DNA from: Clostridia bacterium
GTDB lineage: Bacteria > Bacillota > Clostridia > Oscillospirales > Acutalibacteraceae
Assembly: GCA_017435865.1 (NCBI GenBank)
Contig: JAFSEF010000051.1
Coordinates: forward strand, 1 to 64,000
Direction of reading: 5' to 3'
Length of the DNA stretch: 64,000 nt
In this document: in pieces, positions 48,716 through 57,859 of the stretch
How positions within the stretch are numbered: position 1 is the stretch's first letter
How the letters are laid out: the number at the start of each line of letters is the position of its first letter
Made by a program: the position numbers and the translations under genes
The notes under the pieces: model-generated
What the model was told of the DNA's origin: nothing
The model's input: the letters and a program-made list of their open reading frames with translations, nothing else
The model's database searches: none

Positions 48716-49666
48716 TTATTGTAAATATTCTTCAATGATGTATTTCGGTCTGTGTTTTGTTTCAAGATAAATTTTTCCGATGTATTCACCGATCACACCG
48801 ATTGCAAGCAGTTGCAAACCGCCGATGGCCCATATGGAAACCACGGTGGATGTCCAACCCTGAATGGTGGCACCCGTAAAGTGACGCAACAGCGAATACA
48901 GCAGCATGGCAATGCTGACCGCAAAAATAAAGAAACCGAGCGAGCTGACAAGTCGTATGGGCTTGATGGACATAGATGTAATGCCTTCAAGGGCAAAACT
49001 GATCATTTTTTGCAGCGGATACTTTGTTTCACCTGCAACTCGTTTTCCTCTTTCATATTCGACGGTCGCTGTTTTGAAACCGAGCATCGGCACAATACCC
49101 CGCAGGAACAGATTCACTTCGTCATATTCTGCCAGTGCTTCCAGTGCACGGGCACTCATCAATCTGTAGTCCGCATGGTTGTCAATAATTTCGACTCCCA
49201 TAAGTTTCATCATCTTATAAAACGCATTGGCTGTGTTCTTTTTGAACGCGGTATCTGTGGTACGCTGCGAACGAACGCCGTACACAATATCGCAACCGTC
49301 TGCATAATGCGCAAGCATTTTGTCAATGGCATTGATATCGTCCTGCAGATCGGCATCCATGGAAATCACGGCATCGCAATCATTGCGTACCGTCATCATG
49401 CCGGCAAGTAATGCATTCTGATGGCCTTTGTTGTGCGAAAGTCTGATGCCGCTGAACATCGGGTTTGCCTTGTGCATGGCTGCAATAAAAGACCAGGTTT
49501 TGTCTTTTGAGCCGTCATCAACAAAAACGATTCTGCTGTCGGATGTAATTGTATTATTCTCAATCAGTGCATTCATTTTGTCCAGAAGCTTTTGCGCTGT
49601 CAGCGGCAAAGCATCCTGTTCATTGTAGCAGGGTATGACAATGAATAGTTTCAATGCGTTTGTCAA
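48716..49666 (-). CDS. Family 2 glycosyltransferase with C-terminal membrane helices
   Basis: A 316-residue enzyme of the DPM1/GtrB type. IVIPCYNEQDALP and FVDDGSKDKTW bind the nucleotide sugar, SMDADLQDD is the metal-binding DxD, and the C-terminus has two membrane helices ending with GEYIGKIYLETKHRPKYII. It likely transfers a sugar to a polyprenyl phosphate at the inner face of the membrane for wall or surface polymer modification. Confidence 0.9.
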   Translation of the reverse strand: MTNALKLFIVIPCYNEQDALPLTAQKLLDKMNALIENNTITSDSRIVFVDDGSKDKTWSFIAAMHKANPMFSGIRLSHNKGHQNALLAGMMTVRNDCDAVISMDADLQDDINAIDKMLAHYADGCDIVYGVRSQRTTDTAFKKNTANAFYKMMKLMGVEIIDNHADYRLMSARALEALAEYDEVNLFLRGIVPMLGFKTATVEYERGKRVAGETKYPLQKMISFALEGITSMSIKPIRLVSSLGFFIFAVSIAMLLYSLLRHFTGATIQGWTSTVVSIWAIGGLQLLAIGVIGEYIGKIYLETKHRPKYIIEEYLQ

Positions 49667-49765
49667 TGTCGTTTCCTCCGCTTTTTTTTCTCATTATAGC
49701 ATAAGTCGAATGCATTTGGCAAGTCTGTATGCGTTTTATGCCTTCCGGAAAATTCAAAAAATCAC

Positions 49766-49794
49766 TTGCTTTTTTGATGGTTTTATGATATCAT
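49766..49794 (+). promoter_or_regulatory. Probable promoter of the 43-residue peptide gene
   Basis: TTGCTT (49,766-49,771) and TATCAT (49,789-49,794) are 17 bases apart. An alternative -10, TATGAT, overlaps it with worse spacing. Confidence 0.5.
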
Positions 49795-49837
49795 AAAGTT
49801 GATGCATAGCATTAATAACATAACGGAGGATATAGAA

Positions 49838-49969
49838 ATGAACGACAAAGATGTTATGGAAGTAAAGGACTTCTTTGCATGGTTGACGGAAATGATCAAT
49901 TCTTTCATCTCTATGCTTACTTCTCTCTTCGGTGGCCTTGGCCAGACTGATGACGAAGCTGCTGAATAA
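49838..49969 (+). CDS. 43-residue amphipathic peptide
   Basis: A free-standing small gene: promoter, CGGAGG ribosome site, 43 codons, and a strong terminator 20 bases after the stop. The peptide begins MNDKDVMEVKDFFAWLTEMI and continues NSFISMLTSLFGGLG, forming one long amphipathic helix, then an acidic tail. I do not recognise it. Possibilities are a membrane-active small protein, a regulator or an unprocessed bacteriocin-like peptide; no immunity or export gene is adjacent. Confidence 0.65.
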   Translation: MNDKDVMEVKDFFAWLTEMINSFISMLTSLFGGLGQTDDEAAE

Positions 49970-49990
49970 TTGAGTATTAAGTGAAAAAGG

Positions 49991-50027
49991 AACTGCTGCA
50001 TTTCAGAACGAAATGCAGCAGTTTTTT
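49991..50027 (+). terminator. Terminator of the small peptide gene
   Basis: AACTGCTGCATTTC (49,991-50,004) pairs perfectly with GAAATGCAGCAGTT (50,010-50,023), followed by T residues. Confidence 0.92.
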
Positions 50028-50149
50028 ACTTTATGGAAACTGCGTTTCCATAAAGTAAAAAATATTGTATGTCCCTCCGAACGCACGCTTCACGTGCTCG
50101 GAGATGGACGAATCGAAAACGGTCGCCGCGTTACGGCGAAGCCGTTTTC
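50022..50149. repeat. Cluster of three long stem-loops (REP/MITE-like element)
   Basis: Stem 1 is a 19-bp perfect palindrome with a three-base loop (50,022-50,062), its centre TATGGAAAC-TGC-GTTTCCATA. Stem 2 (50,075-50,103) is CTCCGA ... GCACG/CGTGC ... TCGGAG. Stem 3 (50,115-50,149) is GAAAACGG ... CGCCG/CGGCG ... CCGTTTTC. They fill the gap between a terminator and the end of the DUF188 gene. Such dense palindromes suggest a repetitive intergenic element. Confidence 0.6.
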
Positions 50150-50596
50150 TTATGCAGTCAAATCTTTTAACAGTTTTTCAAAAGCAATCGCAAAATGTTC
50201 ATCGTCATCTTTTGAACGTTTTCGCGGTCCTTTTAAGTGGTGTTTTGTATTGCTTCTTCTTAATTTTGCACCGGCTGCCCGTTCAAACAAAAGTCGATCA
50301 ATGTTGTCATCCGTAAACAGCATACCGCTTTGATGTATGCAAAAACAACCTTTTCCGAGTGCCATGGCAGCAACACCATAGTCTTGTGTAATGACAATAT
50401 CTCCTTTGTTACAGCGGTTGATCAGTGCAATGTCAACCGCATCTTTTCCCGCACCGACAGTGACAACAAGTGAAATCTCCGATTGCAGCACATGGTTTGT
50501 GTCACACAAAAGCACACAGGGAATGCCGTATTGATGTGCAATGTGTTCGGCAATCCGTGTAACGGGACAGGCATCAGCATCAATGAAAACGGTCAT
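50150..50596 (-). CDS. YaiI/YqxD family protein (DUF188)
   Basis: A 148-residue protein with the family start FIDADACPV, then VTVGAGKDAVDIALINRC, DIVITQDYGVAAMAL and the RRSNTKHHLKGPRKRS tail. The fold is PIN-like and the function unknown. The ATG at 50,596 overlaps the stop of the upstream sialidase gene (ATGA), so they are co-translated. Confidence 0.9.
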   Translation of the reverse strand: MTVFIDADACPVTRIAEHIAHQYGIPCVLLCDTNHVLQSEISLVVTVGAGKDAVDIALINRCNKGDIVITQDYGVAAMALGKGCFCIHQSGMLFTDDNIDRLLFERAAGAKLRRSNTKHHLKGPRKRSKDDDEHFAIAFEKLLKDLTA

Positions 50597-51573
50597 GATT
50601 CGGGAGTAATCTCCCAATAGGCGACACGTTCACGCAGGTGCGTGTAGGTCAGGTATAATTTGTCATCCTTGCAGGTGATGGCAGGGTAGGAGTATTCCCC
50701 TTTGTTGACTTCGAGATTGATAACATCTTTGAATGTTTCACCGTCATCTGTTGAAACAGCCAGTGTCAGGGGGTAACGATCTCCCCAGTTTTTGCTGACA
50801 GGATTATACAGCAGCCACAATCTGCCTTTGGAGTCCTGTACAAGGTCAAGTCCTGAATTGTTGTTCGGCAGGGAAGTTCTGTACGGTTTGCACCAGGTGA
50901 TACCGAGATCATCCGAATCACTGCGGTAAACAGCTCCCTGGTTGGTGCGTAATAAGCAATGAACGCTCTGGTCTTCACTTTGCCAGAGTGTCGGCTGAAT
51001 CATCTGTACCCAGCTTCTTTTGTATTTGGGTCTTTCCATAGGTGTCTGCTTTTCCCATGTCAGACCGTCATCTTCGGATCTGTCGATAAACGGAATCCAC
51101 ATTTTGTTCTGTTCCGTTGAAGCAGGAGCCAGTACGGTGCCGTCCTGCAGGCGGATACACTTATTTTTGACGGGACCTCTGCCGCCGCTTGTGTCACCGG
51201 GGACAAGTTCCTGCGGTGCACTCCATGTGCGTCCGTTGTCTTCTGAAATAACAAATTTTGTCAGCCAATGCGGAATGGTCTGACCGAATTTGTAATACAG
51301 GATGATATTCCCGTTCTCCTGCAGATGCAGAACAGGATTCCAATGTGCTGTGTCCCGTTCGTCTGAAATGCGGACAGGTTCGGACCAGACACCGTCTTTG
51401 CGGATGCTTGACCAGATACCGACATCGTCAGCACCTTCACGCTGTCCTGCAAACCATGCACACAGGACCGAACCGTCAGGCAACGGCAATACGGTGGATG
51501 CGTGGCAGGACGGAGCCTGCGTATTGAAAAGGAAAACATATTCTTTTTTTGCTTCACAAATCACTTGAATCAC
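50593..51573 (-). CDS. Exo-sialidase-like (BNR/Asp-box) protein
   Basis: A 326-residue six-bladed propeller protein. Asp-box repeats SEDNGRTWSAP, SEDDGLTWEK and STDDGETFKD are clear, as are SCHASTVLPLPDGSVLCAWFAG at the start and GGRGPVKNK. The family includes sialidases that release terminal sialic acid. No signal peptide is evident, so it may act on imported sugars. The arginine triad is not fully assigned, so specificity is uncertain. Confidence 0.8.
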   Translation of the reverse strand: MIQVICEAKKEYVFLFNTQAPSCHASTVLPLPDGSVLCAWFAGQREGADDVGIWSSIRKDGVWSEPVRISDERDTAHWNPVLHLQENGNIILYYKFGQTIPHWLTKFVISEDNGRTWSAPQELVPGDTSGGRGPVKNKCIRLQDGTVLAPASTEQNKMWIPFIDRSEDDGLTWEKQTPMERPKYKRSWVQMIQPTLWQSEDQSVHCLLRTNQGAVYRSDSDDLGITWCKPYRTSLPNNNSGLDLVQDSKGRLWLLYNPVSKNWGDRYPLTLAVSTDDGETFKDVINLEVNKGEYSYPAITCKDDKLYLTYTHLRERVAYWEITPES

Positions 51574-51688
51574 CCTTTCTTTTAAATTATTATATCATAA
51601 TACAGCTTGTTCCGTCAATGCTAAAATGAAACGGTGCTTGCATTCGTTTTTCAATAAGAGTATAATGTATTTTTAAGGAGTGATATAC

Positions 51689-53365
51689 ATGAAATTTTCC
51701 GAAATGAAATATGAACGAGTGGATATCAAGGAATTGTCATGTGCTTATGATCAGCTGACCGAACAGGTGAAAAATGCTGAAAAAGCAGAAACCGTTTTTG
51801 CAGCTTTCGAAGAACATGAAAAGCTTTCAAGTCATGCCGAAACCATGATAACCCTGACATACATCCGTCATTCAATTGATACAACCGACGCTTTTTATGA
51901 AGCAGAAAATGATTTTTATGATGAAAATTCTCCTTTTCTGACAGAGAAGTTGAGTGCTTTTCAGGAAGCATTGCTTGCAAGCAGATTTTTACCGATGCTG
52001 AAAGAAAAATACGGCGAATTGATGTTTGTCAATGCAGAGCTTGAAAACAAAGCATTCAAACCGTCCATTGTGTCGCTTTTGCAGGAAGAAAACAAGCTTT
52101 GCAGCCGTTATGCAAAACTTGTTGCATCAGCAAAAATTGCTTTTGACGGCAAGGAACTGACCCTGTCCGAATTGTCTCCTTATAAGAAGAATGCAGACCG
52201 CAATGTCCGAAAAGCAGCTTTTGAAGCCGATGCAGCCTTTTATAAATCCCATGCAGATGAACTCGATGAAATCTATGACAGCCTGATTGCCGTTCGTACA
52301 AAAATTGCAAACGAACTCGGTTTTGATTCATTCACAAAAGTTGCCTACCTTCGTCTGAAAAGAAACTGTTACAATCCCGATATGGTGCAGAAGTTCCGCA
52401 ATGCCGTAAAAACGGAAATTGTACCGCTTTGTGAAAAACTGACACAGTTGCAAAAAGAACGCATCGGTATTGACGCACTGCATTATTATGATCTTGATTT
52501 TCTGTTCCCCGAAGGCAATCCCCGTCCTGTCGGTACCGCACAGGATATTCTTGCGGCAGGCAGAAAAATGTACGAAGAAATGTCCCCCGAAACAGCAGAA
52601 TTCGTTGCAGAGCTTTATGACAATGAGTTGCTTGATGTGTTGTCCCGCAAAGGCAAGCAGGTCGGCGGTTACTGTACGTTTTTACCCGATTACAAAGCAT
52701 CTTTCATCTTCTCAAACTTCAACGGCACAGCGGATGACGTTGAGGTGTTGACCCATGAAGCGGGTCATGCTTTTGCAGGTTGGCTTGCAAAAGATTTTGA
52801 AGTGCGTGAAAACATGGATCCTACCATGGAATCCTGCGAGTGCCACTCAATGTCCATGGAATTTTTTGCATGGAAATGGTTGCACCTGTTTTACGGTGAC
52901 AGAACACCTGTTGCAAAACTTGCACATCTTGAAGGCTGTGTCCGTTTTATTCCTTACGGCTGTATGGTTGATGAGTTCCAGCATATTGTGTATGACAATC
53001 CCGGACTTACAAAAGAGCAACGCCATGAAGCATGGGAAAAACTCGAACAGCAATACCGTCCTTTCTGTGACCGCAGCGATCTTGCGTTTTACGGTGAAGG
53101 AAGAGGTTGGCAAAGACAGCATCACATTTACGAGCTTCCGTTCTATTATATTGACTATTGTCTTGCTCAGACCGTCGCACTTACTTTCTGGGCATTGATG
53201 AATGAAAACGGGGAAGATGCATGGTCTCGTTATCTCGCTTTTGCAAAACAGGGCGGCAAGCAGACATTTGTTGATCTTTGCAAAACGGCAGACGTGCAGA
53301 ATCCGTTTGAGGACGGTGTTCTTGCTAAAATTGTTGCAACTGCCATGCGTTTTTTGGAGAAATAA
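51689..53365 (+). CDS. M3-family oligoendopeptidase
   Basis: A 558-residue zinc metallopeptidase of the PepF type. The active site is HEAGHAFAG near residue 355 with a downstream Glu in MESCECHSMSMEFFAW. It degrades short peptides in the cytoplasm. AAGGAG (51,675-51,680) supports the ATG at 51,689. Confidence 0.92.
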   Translation: MKFSEMKYERVDIKELSCAYDQLTEQVKNAEKAETVFAAFEEHEKLSSHAETMITLTYIRHSIDTTDAFYEAENDFYDENSPFLTEKLSAFQEALLASRFLPMLKEKYGELMFVNAELENKAFKPSIVSLLQEENKLCSRYAKLVASAKIAFDGKELTLSELSPYKKNADRNVRKAAFEADAAFYKSHADELDEIYDSLIAVRTKIANELGFDSFTKVAYLRLKRNCYNPDMVQKFRNAVKTEIVPLCEKLTQLQKERIGIDALHYYDLDFLFPEGNPRPVGTAQDILAAGRKMYEEMSPETAEFVAELYDNELLDVLSRKGKQVGGYCTFLPDYKASFIFSNFNGTADDVEVLTHEAGHAFAGWLAKDFEVRENMDPTMESCECHSMSMEFFAWKWLHLFYGDRTPVAKLAHLEGCVRFIPYGCMVDEFQHIVYDNPGLTKEQRHEAWEKLEQQYRPFCDRSDLAFYGEGRGWQRQHHIYELPFYYIDYCLAQTVALTFWALMNENGEDAWSRYLAFAKQGGKQTFVDLCKTADVQNPFEDGVLAKIVATAMRFLEK

Positions 53366-53440
53366 AGTGCAGAACTCTTGCAATTGGCAAGAAACGTGCT
53401 AAAATAATAAAACAGAAAATGAATCAAAGGATCTGATACA

Positions 53441-54682
53441 ATGACTAAAATTGATATTTATTCCGGTTTTCTCGGTGCCGGCAAGACCACACTCATCCGC
53501 AAAATGCTCAATGAAGCGTATGCAGGTGAAAAACTTGTTCTTATTGAAAATGAATTCGGTGAAATCGGTATCGACGGCGGATTTCTGCAGGATGCCGGCA
53601 TTGAAATCCGAGAGATGAATTCAGGTTGCATCTGCTGCTCTCTTGTCGGTGACTTCGGTGAAGCACTCAAAAAAGTGGTGGATGAATACAACCCCGACCG
53701 TATTATTATTGAACCCTCCGGTGTCGGCAAATTGTCCGATGTCATCCGTGCCGTACGTGACAATGCACAGGTCGGCATGGAACTGAATGCTTTCACAACC
53801 GTTGTGGATGCAGGCAAAGCAAAAATGTACATGAAGAACTTCGGTGAATTCTTCAATGATCAGATTGAGCACGCAGGTACCATTGTCATGAGTCATGCTG
53901 ACTCCGTCAGTGCCGAAAAGCTCGAAACTGCGGTTTCCCTTGTGCGTTCTCATAATGAAGATGCAGTTATCATCACAACCCCCATTGCACAGCTTGACGG
54001 CAAAACACTGCTCGAAGCCATTGAACGCAGAGATTCCCTGCAGGCTGCTGTTGAGCATCTTATGCATGAAGAACATCACCACCACCATCACCATGAACAC
54101 GATGAAGATTGCGACTGCGGTTGCCACGATCACGACCATGAACATCATCACCACCATGAACACGATGAAGATTGTGATTGCGGTTGCCACGATCATGACC
54201 ATGAACATCATCATCACCATGATCACGATGAAGATTGCGACTGCGGCTGCCACGATCATGAGCATGAACATCATCACCATGATCACGATGAAGATTGCGA
54301 TTGCGGTTGCCTTGACCATGAGCATGAACACCATCACCACCACGAACATGATGAACACTGCACCTGCGGTTGTCATGATCACGATCATCACCATCATCAC
54401 GCTGATGAAGTGTTCACTTCCTGGGGCAGAGAAACCACAAAAACTTTTACGGAAGAAGAACTCAGAAATGCTCTGGACGAACTCTGTGATGAAGGCAAAT
54501 ACGGCATCATTTTGCGTGCCAAGGGCATTGTTGCAGGTGCCGACGGTAAATGGCTGCATTTTGACTATGTACCCGGTGAAGGGGATGTCCGTACGGGTGC
54601 AGCAGGCATCATTGGCAGACTCTGTGTTATCGGTTCAAAGCTGCATGAAGGTGCTCTTTCCTTGTTGTTTGGGGTGAACTGA
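53441..54682 (+). CDS. COG0523 (CobW-like) GTPase with long His/Cys-rich repeat
   Basis: A 413-residue metal-chaperone GTPase. Walker A GFLGAGKTT is at 9-17, the metal-binding CICC is in NSGCICCSL near 64, and EPSGVG follows. A region at about 207-323 has five tandem repeats of 20-22 residues, each with a His/Asp/Glu run and CDCGC or CTCGC. A CobW C-terminal domain follows (TKTFTEEELRNAL). The repeats could store or deliver zinc, nickel or cobalt. The gene pairs with a second COG0523-like gene one base downstream. Confidence 0.9.
   Translation: MTKIDIYSGFLGAGKTTLIRKMLNEAYAGEKLVLIENEFGEIGIDGGFLQDAGIEIREMNSGCICCSLVGDFGEALKKVVDEYNPDRIIIEPSGVGKLSDVIRAVRDNAQVGMELNAFTTVVDAGKAKMYMKNFGEFFNDQIEHAGTIVMSHADSVSAEKLETAVSLVRSHNEDAVIITTPIAQLDGKTLLEAIERRDSLQAAVEHLMHEEHHHHHHHEHDEDCDCGCHDHDHEHHHHHEHDEDCDCGCHDHDHEHHHHHDHDEDCDCGCHDHEHEHHHHDHDEDCDCGCLDHEHEHHHHHEHDEHCTCGCHDHDHHHHHADEVFTSWGRETTKTFTEEELRNALDELCDEGKYGIILRAKGIVAGADGKWLHFDYVPGEGDVRTGAAGIIGRLCVIGSKLHEGALSLLFGVN
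54076..54410 (+). repeat. Coding tandem repeat, about 60-66 bp x 5
   Basis: Five near-identical units each encode a His/Asp/Glu-rich stretch plus a CxCGC motif. Units differ by a few His or Asp codons, so the array has probably changed length by slippage or recombination. Confidence 0.85.
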
Positions 54683-54683
54683 A

Positions 54684-55643
54684 ATGGCACAGAATAAAGA
54701 ATTTCCCGTCTATTTGTTTACCGGTTTTCTTGAAAGCGGAAAAACATTGTTTTTGCAGGATACTTTGCAGGACAAGCGTGTCAATTCCGGCGAAAAGACG
54801 TTGCTGCTTGTGTGTGAAGAGGGTGAAGAAGAGTACGATGCCACCCGTTTCAGCTCTCCGAATGTCTACAAGCGTGTGATTGAAGACAAAGATGACCTGA
54901 CGGAAGAGAATTTGTCCCGTTTTGTACGTGAAACAGGGGCTGTGCGTGCCTTTGTTGAATACAACGGTATGTGGATGTTGCAGGACTTTTACGATGCAAT
55001 GCCCGAAAACTGGATTCCGTATCAGAATATGCTCTTCTTTGACAGCCGCACGATCGTCAATTACAATGCCAATATGCGTTCGCTTGTGTTCGATAAACTG
55101 CAGAATGCAGACAGCATTATCTTTAACCGTGTCCCGAACGGATCGGATATCATGCCTTATCATAAAATCGTTCGCGGTGTCAGCCGCCGTGCCGAAATTG
55201 TTTATGAATTTGAAGACGGTCATATTCAACCCGATGAAATCGTTGATCCGATGCCGTTTGATATCAATGCTCCTGTGATTGAACTGGAGGACCGCGATTA
55301 TGCATTGTGGTATCAGGATATCACAGAGGATATGAAAAAATATGACGGCAAGACAATCCGTTTCAAAGGTGTTTGTGCAACGAATCCGAAATTCCCCGAT
55401 AAAATGTTTGTCACGGGACGTCATGTGATGACTTGCTGTGCTGATGACATTGCTTATTGCGGCTTTGTCACAAAATGGGCCAATGCCGACAAAATTGAGA
55501 ATGCACAGTGGATCATGCTGACAGCAAAAATCGATATCCGTTTCAGCCGTCTGTACGGCAGACGCGGACCGATTCTCAACTGTATTTCCGCAGAACCCTG
55601 TGAACCGCTGACAGGGGATGACCGTGTCGCTTCGTTCTATTGA
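54684..55643 (+). CDS. CobW-like P-loop protein with YcgQ-like C-terminal domain
   Basis: A 319-residue protein. The N-terminal part has a P-loop GFLESGKT near 14 and a CobW-like outline, but lacks the CxCC metal motif. From about residue 215 (KKYDGKTIRFKGVCATNP, FVTGRHVMTCCADDIAYCGF, WIMLTAKI) it resembles the YcgQ/DUF1980 domain that accompanies permeases in zinc-responsive loci. It follows the His-rich COG0523 gene by one base, so both likely serve the same metal. Confidence 0.72.
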   Translation: MAQNKEFPVYLFTGFLESGKTLFLQDTLQDKRVNSGEKTLLLVCEEGEEEYDATRFSSPNVYKRVIEDKDDLTEENLSRFVRETGAVRAFVEYNGMWMLQDFYDAMPENWIPYQNMLFFDSRTIVNYNANMRSLVFDKLQNADSIIFNRVPNGSDIMPYHKIVRGVSRRAEIVYEFEDGHIQPDEIVDPMPFDINAPVIELEDRDYALWYQDITEDMKKYDGKTIRFKGVCATNPKFPDKMFVTGRHVMTCCADDIAYCGFVTKWANADKIENAQWIMLTAKIDIRFSRLYGRRGPILNCISAEPCEPLTGDDRVASFY

Positions 55644-55655
55644 TATGGAAAATAC

Positions 55656-55695
55656 AACAGCCTGTTGCTTGCGATTGCAACAGGCTGTTTTCGTG
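55656..55695. terminator. Convergent terminator
   Basis: AACAGCCTGTTGC (55,656-55,668) pairs with GCAACAGGCTGTT (55,677-55,689), followed by T residues, between convergent genes. Confidence 0.88.
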
Positions 55696-55698
55696 CAA

Positions 55699-57159
55699 TT
55701 ATTGATTTTTATCCGTATCTTTGTCGCGTCTGAGTCTGTCAAACGGTTTTTCTTCGGGTTCTTCGGGTTCTTCCTTTGGCAGAATCTCAATTCTGACTTC
55801 GCATATTCTGCGATCTTCCACTTGCGTTACGGTGAAACGTAAGTTTTCATAATCAAAGGTTTCGCCGCCCACGGGCAGAGTCTTGAGCTGGAACAGGACA
55901 AAGCCTGCAACCGTGTCATAATCCCCTTCAGGAATTTCAACTCCGACAAGATCGTCAACTTCATCAATCGCTGTGCTGCCGTCCACGTTGAAAGTGGTTT
56001 CGTCAATCTGATTGATTTCTTCTTCCTCGTCATCGTCATATTCATCGCGGATATTACCGACGATGGATTCAAGCAAATCTTCCAGTGTCACAATGCCAGC
56101 CGTACCGCCGTATTCATCGACCACAACGGCAATCTGAATACGCTGATCGGTCATTTCCCGGAACAGACCGCCACAGGGTTTGCTTTCGGGGACAAAGAAT
56201 GCTTCACGCATGACCTGACGTGGTGTGATGCCCTGCGGCAAAGAGCCTGCAATGTATTTGATCAGGTCCTTGACATAAAGGATACCGATGATGGAATCAA
56301 GGTCGTCTTCATAAACGGGAATACGGGAGTAACCGCTTTCAACGAGTGTTTCACGCAAGAATTCATCAAGGGGTTCGTCTGCACTCACGCAGGTAAGGTC
56401 AACTCGGTGTGTCATGATGTCAGCTGCGTTGATATCGTCAAACTCAAAAATGTTATTGATCATATCACGCTGCAGGTCTTCGAGAACGCCTTTTTCTTCA
56501 CCGACATCGACCATCATTTTGATTTCTTCTTCTGTTACGGACTCTTCGTCAGCGTTCGGATCCACGCCGAAAATACGTGCAACAAGGTTTGTGGAAAAGG
56601 CAAGCACCTTTACAAACGGTTTGGTGACTTTTGCAATCACAACCAGAATACCGATCACTTTGAAAGATACCTTTTCGGCATAAATCATGCCGATTCGTTT
56701 CGGGGCAAGTTCACCGAGGACGAGTGAGAAATAAGAAATGACAATGGTGATGAGAATCATCAATACGCTGTCAATCAAGGACGGACTCAGAGACGGAAGT
56801 GCTGCTTGCACAAAAGGACTCAGCAGCGGAACGAAAGAAGATGCCGCCGTTGCACTTGTCAGAAAACCTGCAAGTGTGACGCCGATCTGAATGGTGGAAA
56901 GAAACTGAGAAGAATTTTCTGTCAGCTTGTGCACTTGCTTTGCTTTTTTGTGGCCTTCTTCAGCCATGCGTTCAATCTTTGTGTCATTCAGAGAAATAAT
57001 CGCGATCTCGGACATGGCAAAGAATGCATTGACAAGAATCAGCAAAAACAAAACAACCAGCTTTGAGAGAATTTCTCCGCCTACTCCTGAAGTATCAGCA
57101 ATTGTCTGCACTTCGGCAGCGGCAGTCAGTAAGGTCCACGATCGTATAGGAACGTCCAT
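55699..57159 (-). CDS. CorC/HlyC family protein (CNNM, CBS pair, CorC domain)
   Basis: A 486-residue membrane protein. Four hydrophobic segments make up the CNNM domain (FLLILVNAFFAMSEIAIISL; GELAPKRIG). Two CBS domains (MTHRVDLTCVSADEPLDEFL; VVDEYGGTAGIVTLEDLLE) and a C-terminal CorC_HlyC domain (VDGSTAIDEVDDLVGVEIP) follow. Members are linked to Mg2+ or other cation export. The C-terminus is charged and repetitive (EEPEEPEEKP). Confidence 0.92.
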   Translation of the reverse strand: MDVPIRSWTLLTAAAEVQTIADTSGVGGEILSKLVVLFLLILVNAFFAMSEIAIISLNDTKIERMAEEGHKKAKQVHKLTENSSQFLSTIQIGVTLAGFLTSATAASSFVPLLSPFVQAALPSLSPSLIDSVLMILITIVISYFSLVLGELAPKRIGMIYAEKVSFKVIGILVVIAKVTKPFVKVLAFSTNLVARIFGVDPNADEESVTEEEIKMMVDVGEEKGVLEDLQRDMINNIFEFDDINAADIMTHRVDLTCVSADEPLDEFLRETLVESGYSRIPVYEDDLDSIIGILYVKDLIKYIAGSLPQGITPRQVMREAFFVPESKPCGGLFREMTDQRIQIAVVVDEYGGTAGIVTLEDLLESIVGNIRDEYDDDEEEEINQIDETTFNVDGSTAIDEVDDLVGVEIPEGDYDTVAGFVLFQLKTLPVGGETFDYENLRFTVTQVEDRRICEVRIEILPKEEPEEPEEKPFDRLRRDKDTDKNQ

Positions 57160-57231
57160 TTTCGGCGTTCTCCTTTCAAATATATATTTGGATTAAGTAT
57201 AATCAATATTGTTTATTTTGTCAATATATAT

Positions 57232-57492
57232 TTAAAAAGTGAACACACATTCTCCGAGAAGAAGGAAAATGACCCCCGGAATCCCGCCAAAAACACTGAT
57301 TGTCACTGTAAATAAATTCAACGGTAAGCTGACAGGGAAAAACAAGCCTATGAAGCGTACTGCAAACAATGCACAACAACCCAATGCGGCACTTGTGCCG
57401 ATTCCTTTCAAAAGATATTTTTGTTTTTTTAATCCGAACAGGATGTTTGCCAACCCGAAAACAAGAAGCAGCTGGAATAATCTGACCGTCAT
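57232..57492 (-). CDS. BofA-like protein
   Basis: An 86-residue membrane protein with two or three hydrophobic helices and the BofA signature near the end, VFGGIPGVIFLLL. In Bacillus, BofA inhibits SpoIVFB processing of pro-sigma-K. Its presence suggests a sporulation-capable ancestry. Confidence 0.8.
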   Translation of the reverse strand: MTVRLFQLLLVFGLANILFGLKKQKYLLKGIGTSAALGCCALFAVRFIGLFFPVSLPLNLFTVTISVFGGIPGVIFLLLGECVFTF

Positions 57493-57611
57493 TGTATCAC
57501 CTCTAACAAAATGTATTCTTGTACATTCGGTGAATATGCCGAAAATGAAAAGACTTCCTCAACTGCGTTTATTTGTGCACTTTACGCCGTATAATAAAAT
57601 GGGTGATCATA

Positions 57612-57800
57612 ATGAAAAAGCACTGTAAATCCTATGAACAGTATTGTTGTATTCTTGAAAAAAATATCGTTATGGAAGAGACCGTGTATCACAACGGTAC
57701 AAAGAGTGTTGTCTGCACAAGCCTGCCGTATTGTAACCGCTCCGGCGGATGCAAAAATGCTGTCCTGCGAAGACTTTGGGAAGAACTCGCTGCGGATTGA
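57612..57800 (+). CDS. Small Cys-rich hypothetical protein, 62 aa
   Basis: Seven cysteines in a short soluble protein (HCKSYEQYCC; CTSLPYCNRSGGC). GGGTGATC lies upstream of the ATG. It may bind a metal. Not recognised. Confidence 0.55.
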   Translation: MKKHCKSYEQYCCILEKNIVMEETVYHNGTKSVVCTSLPYCNRSGGCKNAVLRRLWEELAAD

Positions 57801-57859
57801 CAAAAAATACAAAATAGGGTATACTCTTTGAAGATTCTATAAAGGCAGGAAGTGTATAT

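Noticed and set aside
54076..54410. Tandem repeats as a non-coding satellite or CRISPR-like array
   Set aside because: The repeats are in frame and encode a metal-binding stretch within a complete CobW-type protein.
53621..54559. Minus-strand frame rich in Met, Val and Ile, antisense to the His-rich gene
   Set aside because: It only mirrors the His/Asp codon repeats (CAT/GAT read backwards) and would not be a real membrane protein.
54627..55790. A 387-codon minus-strand frame across the second COG0523-type gene
   Set aside because: Antisense shadow; the plus-strand protein has a P-loop and a recognisable C-terminal domain, and a terminator interrupts the minus frame.
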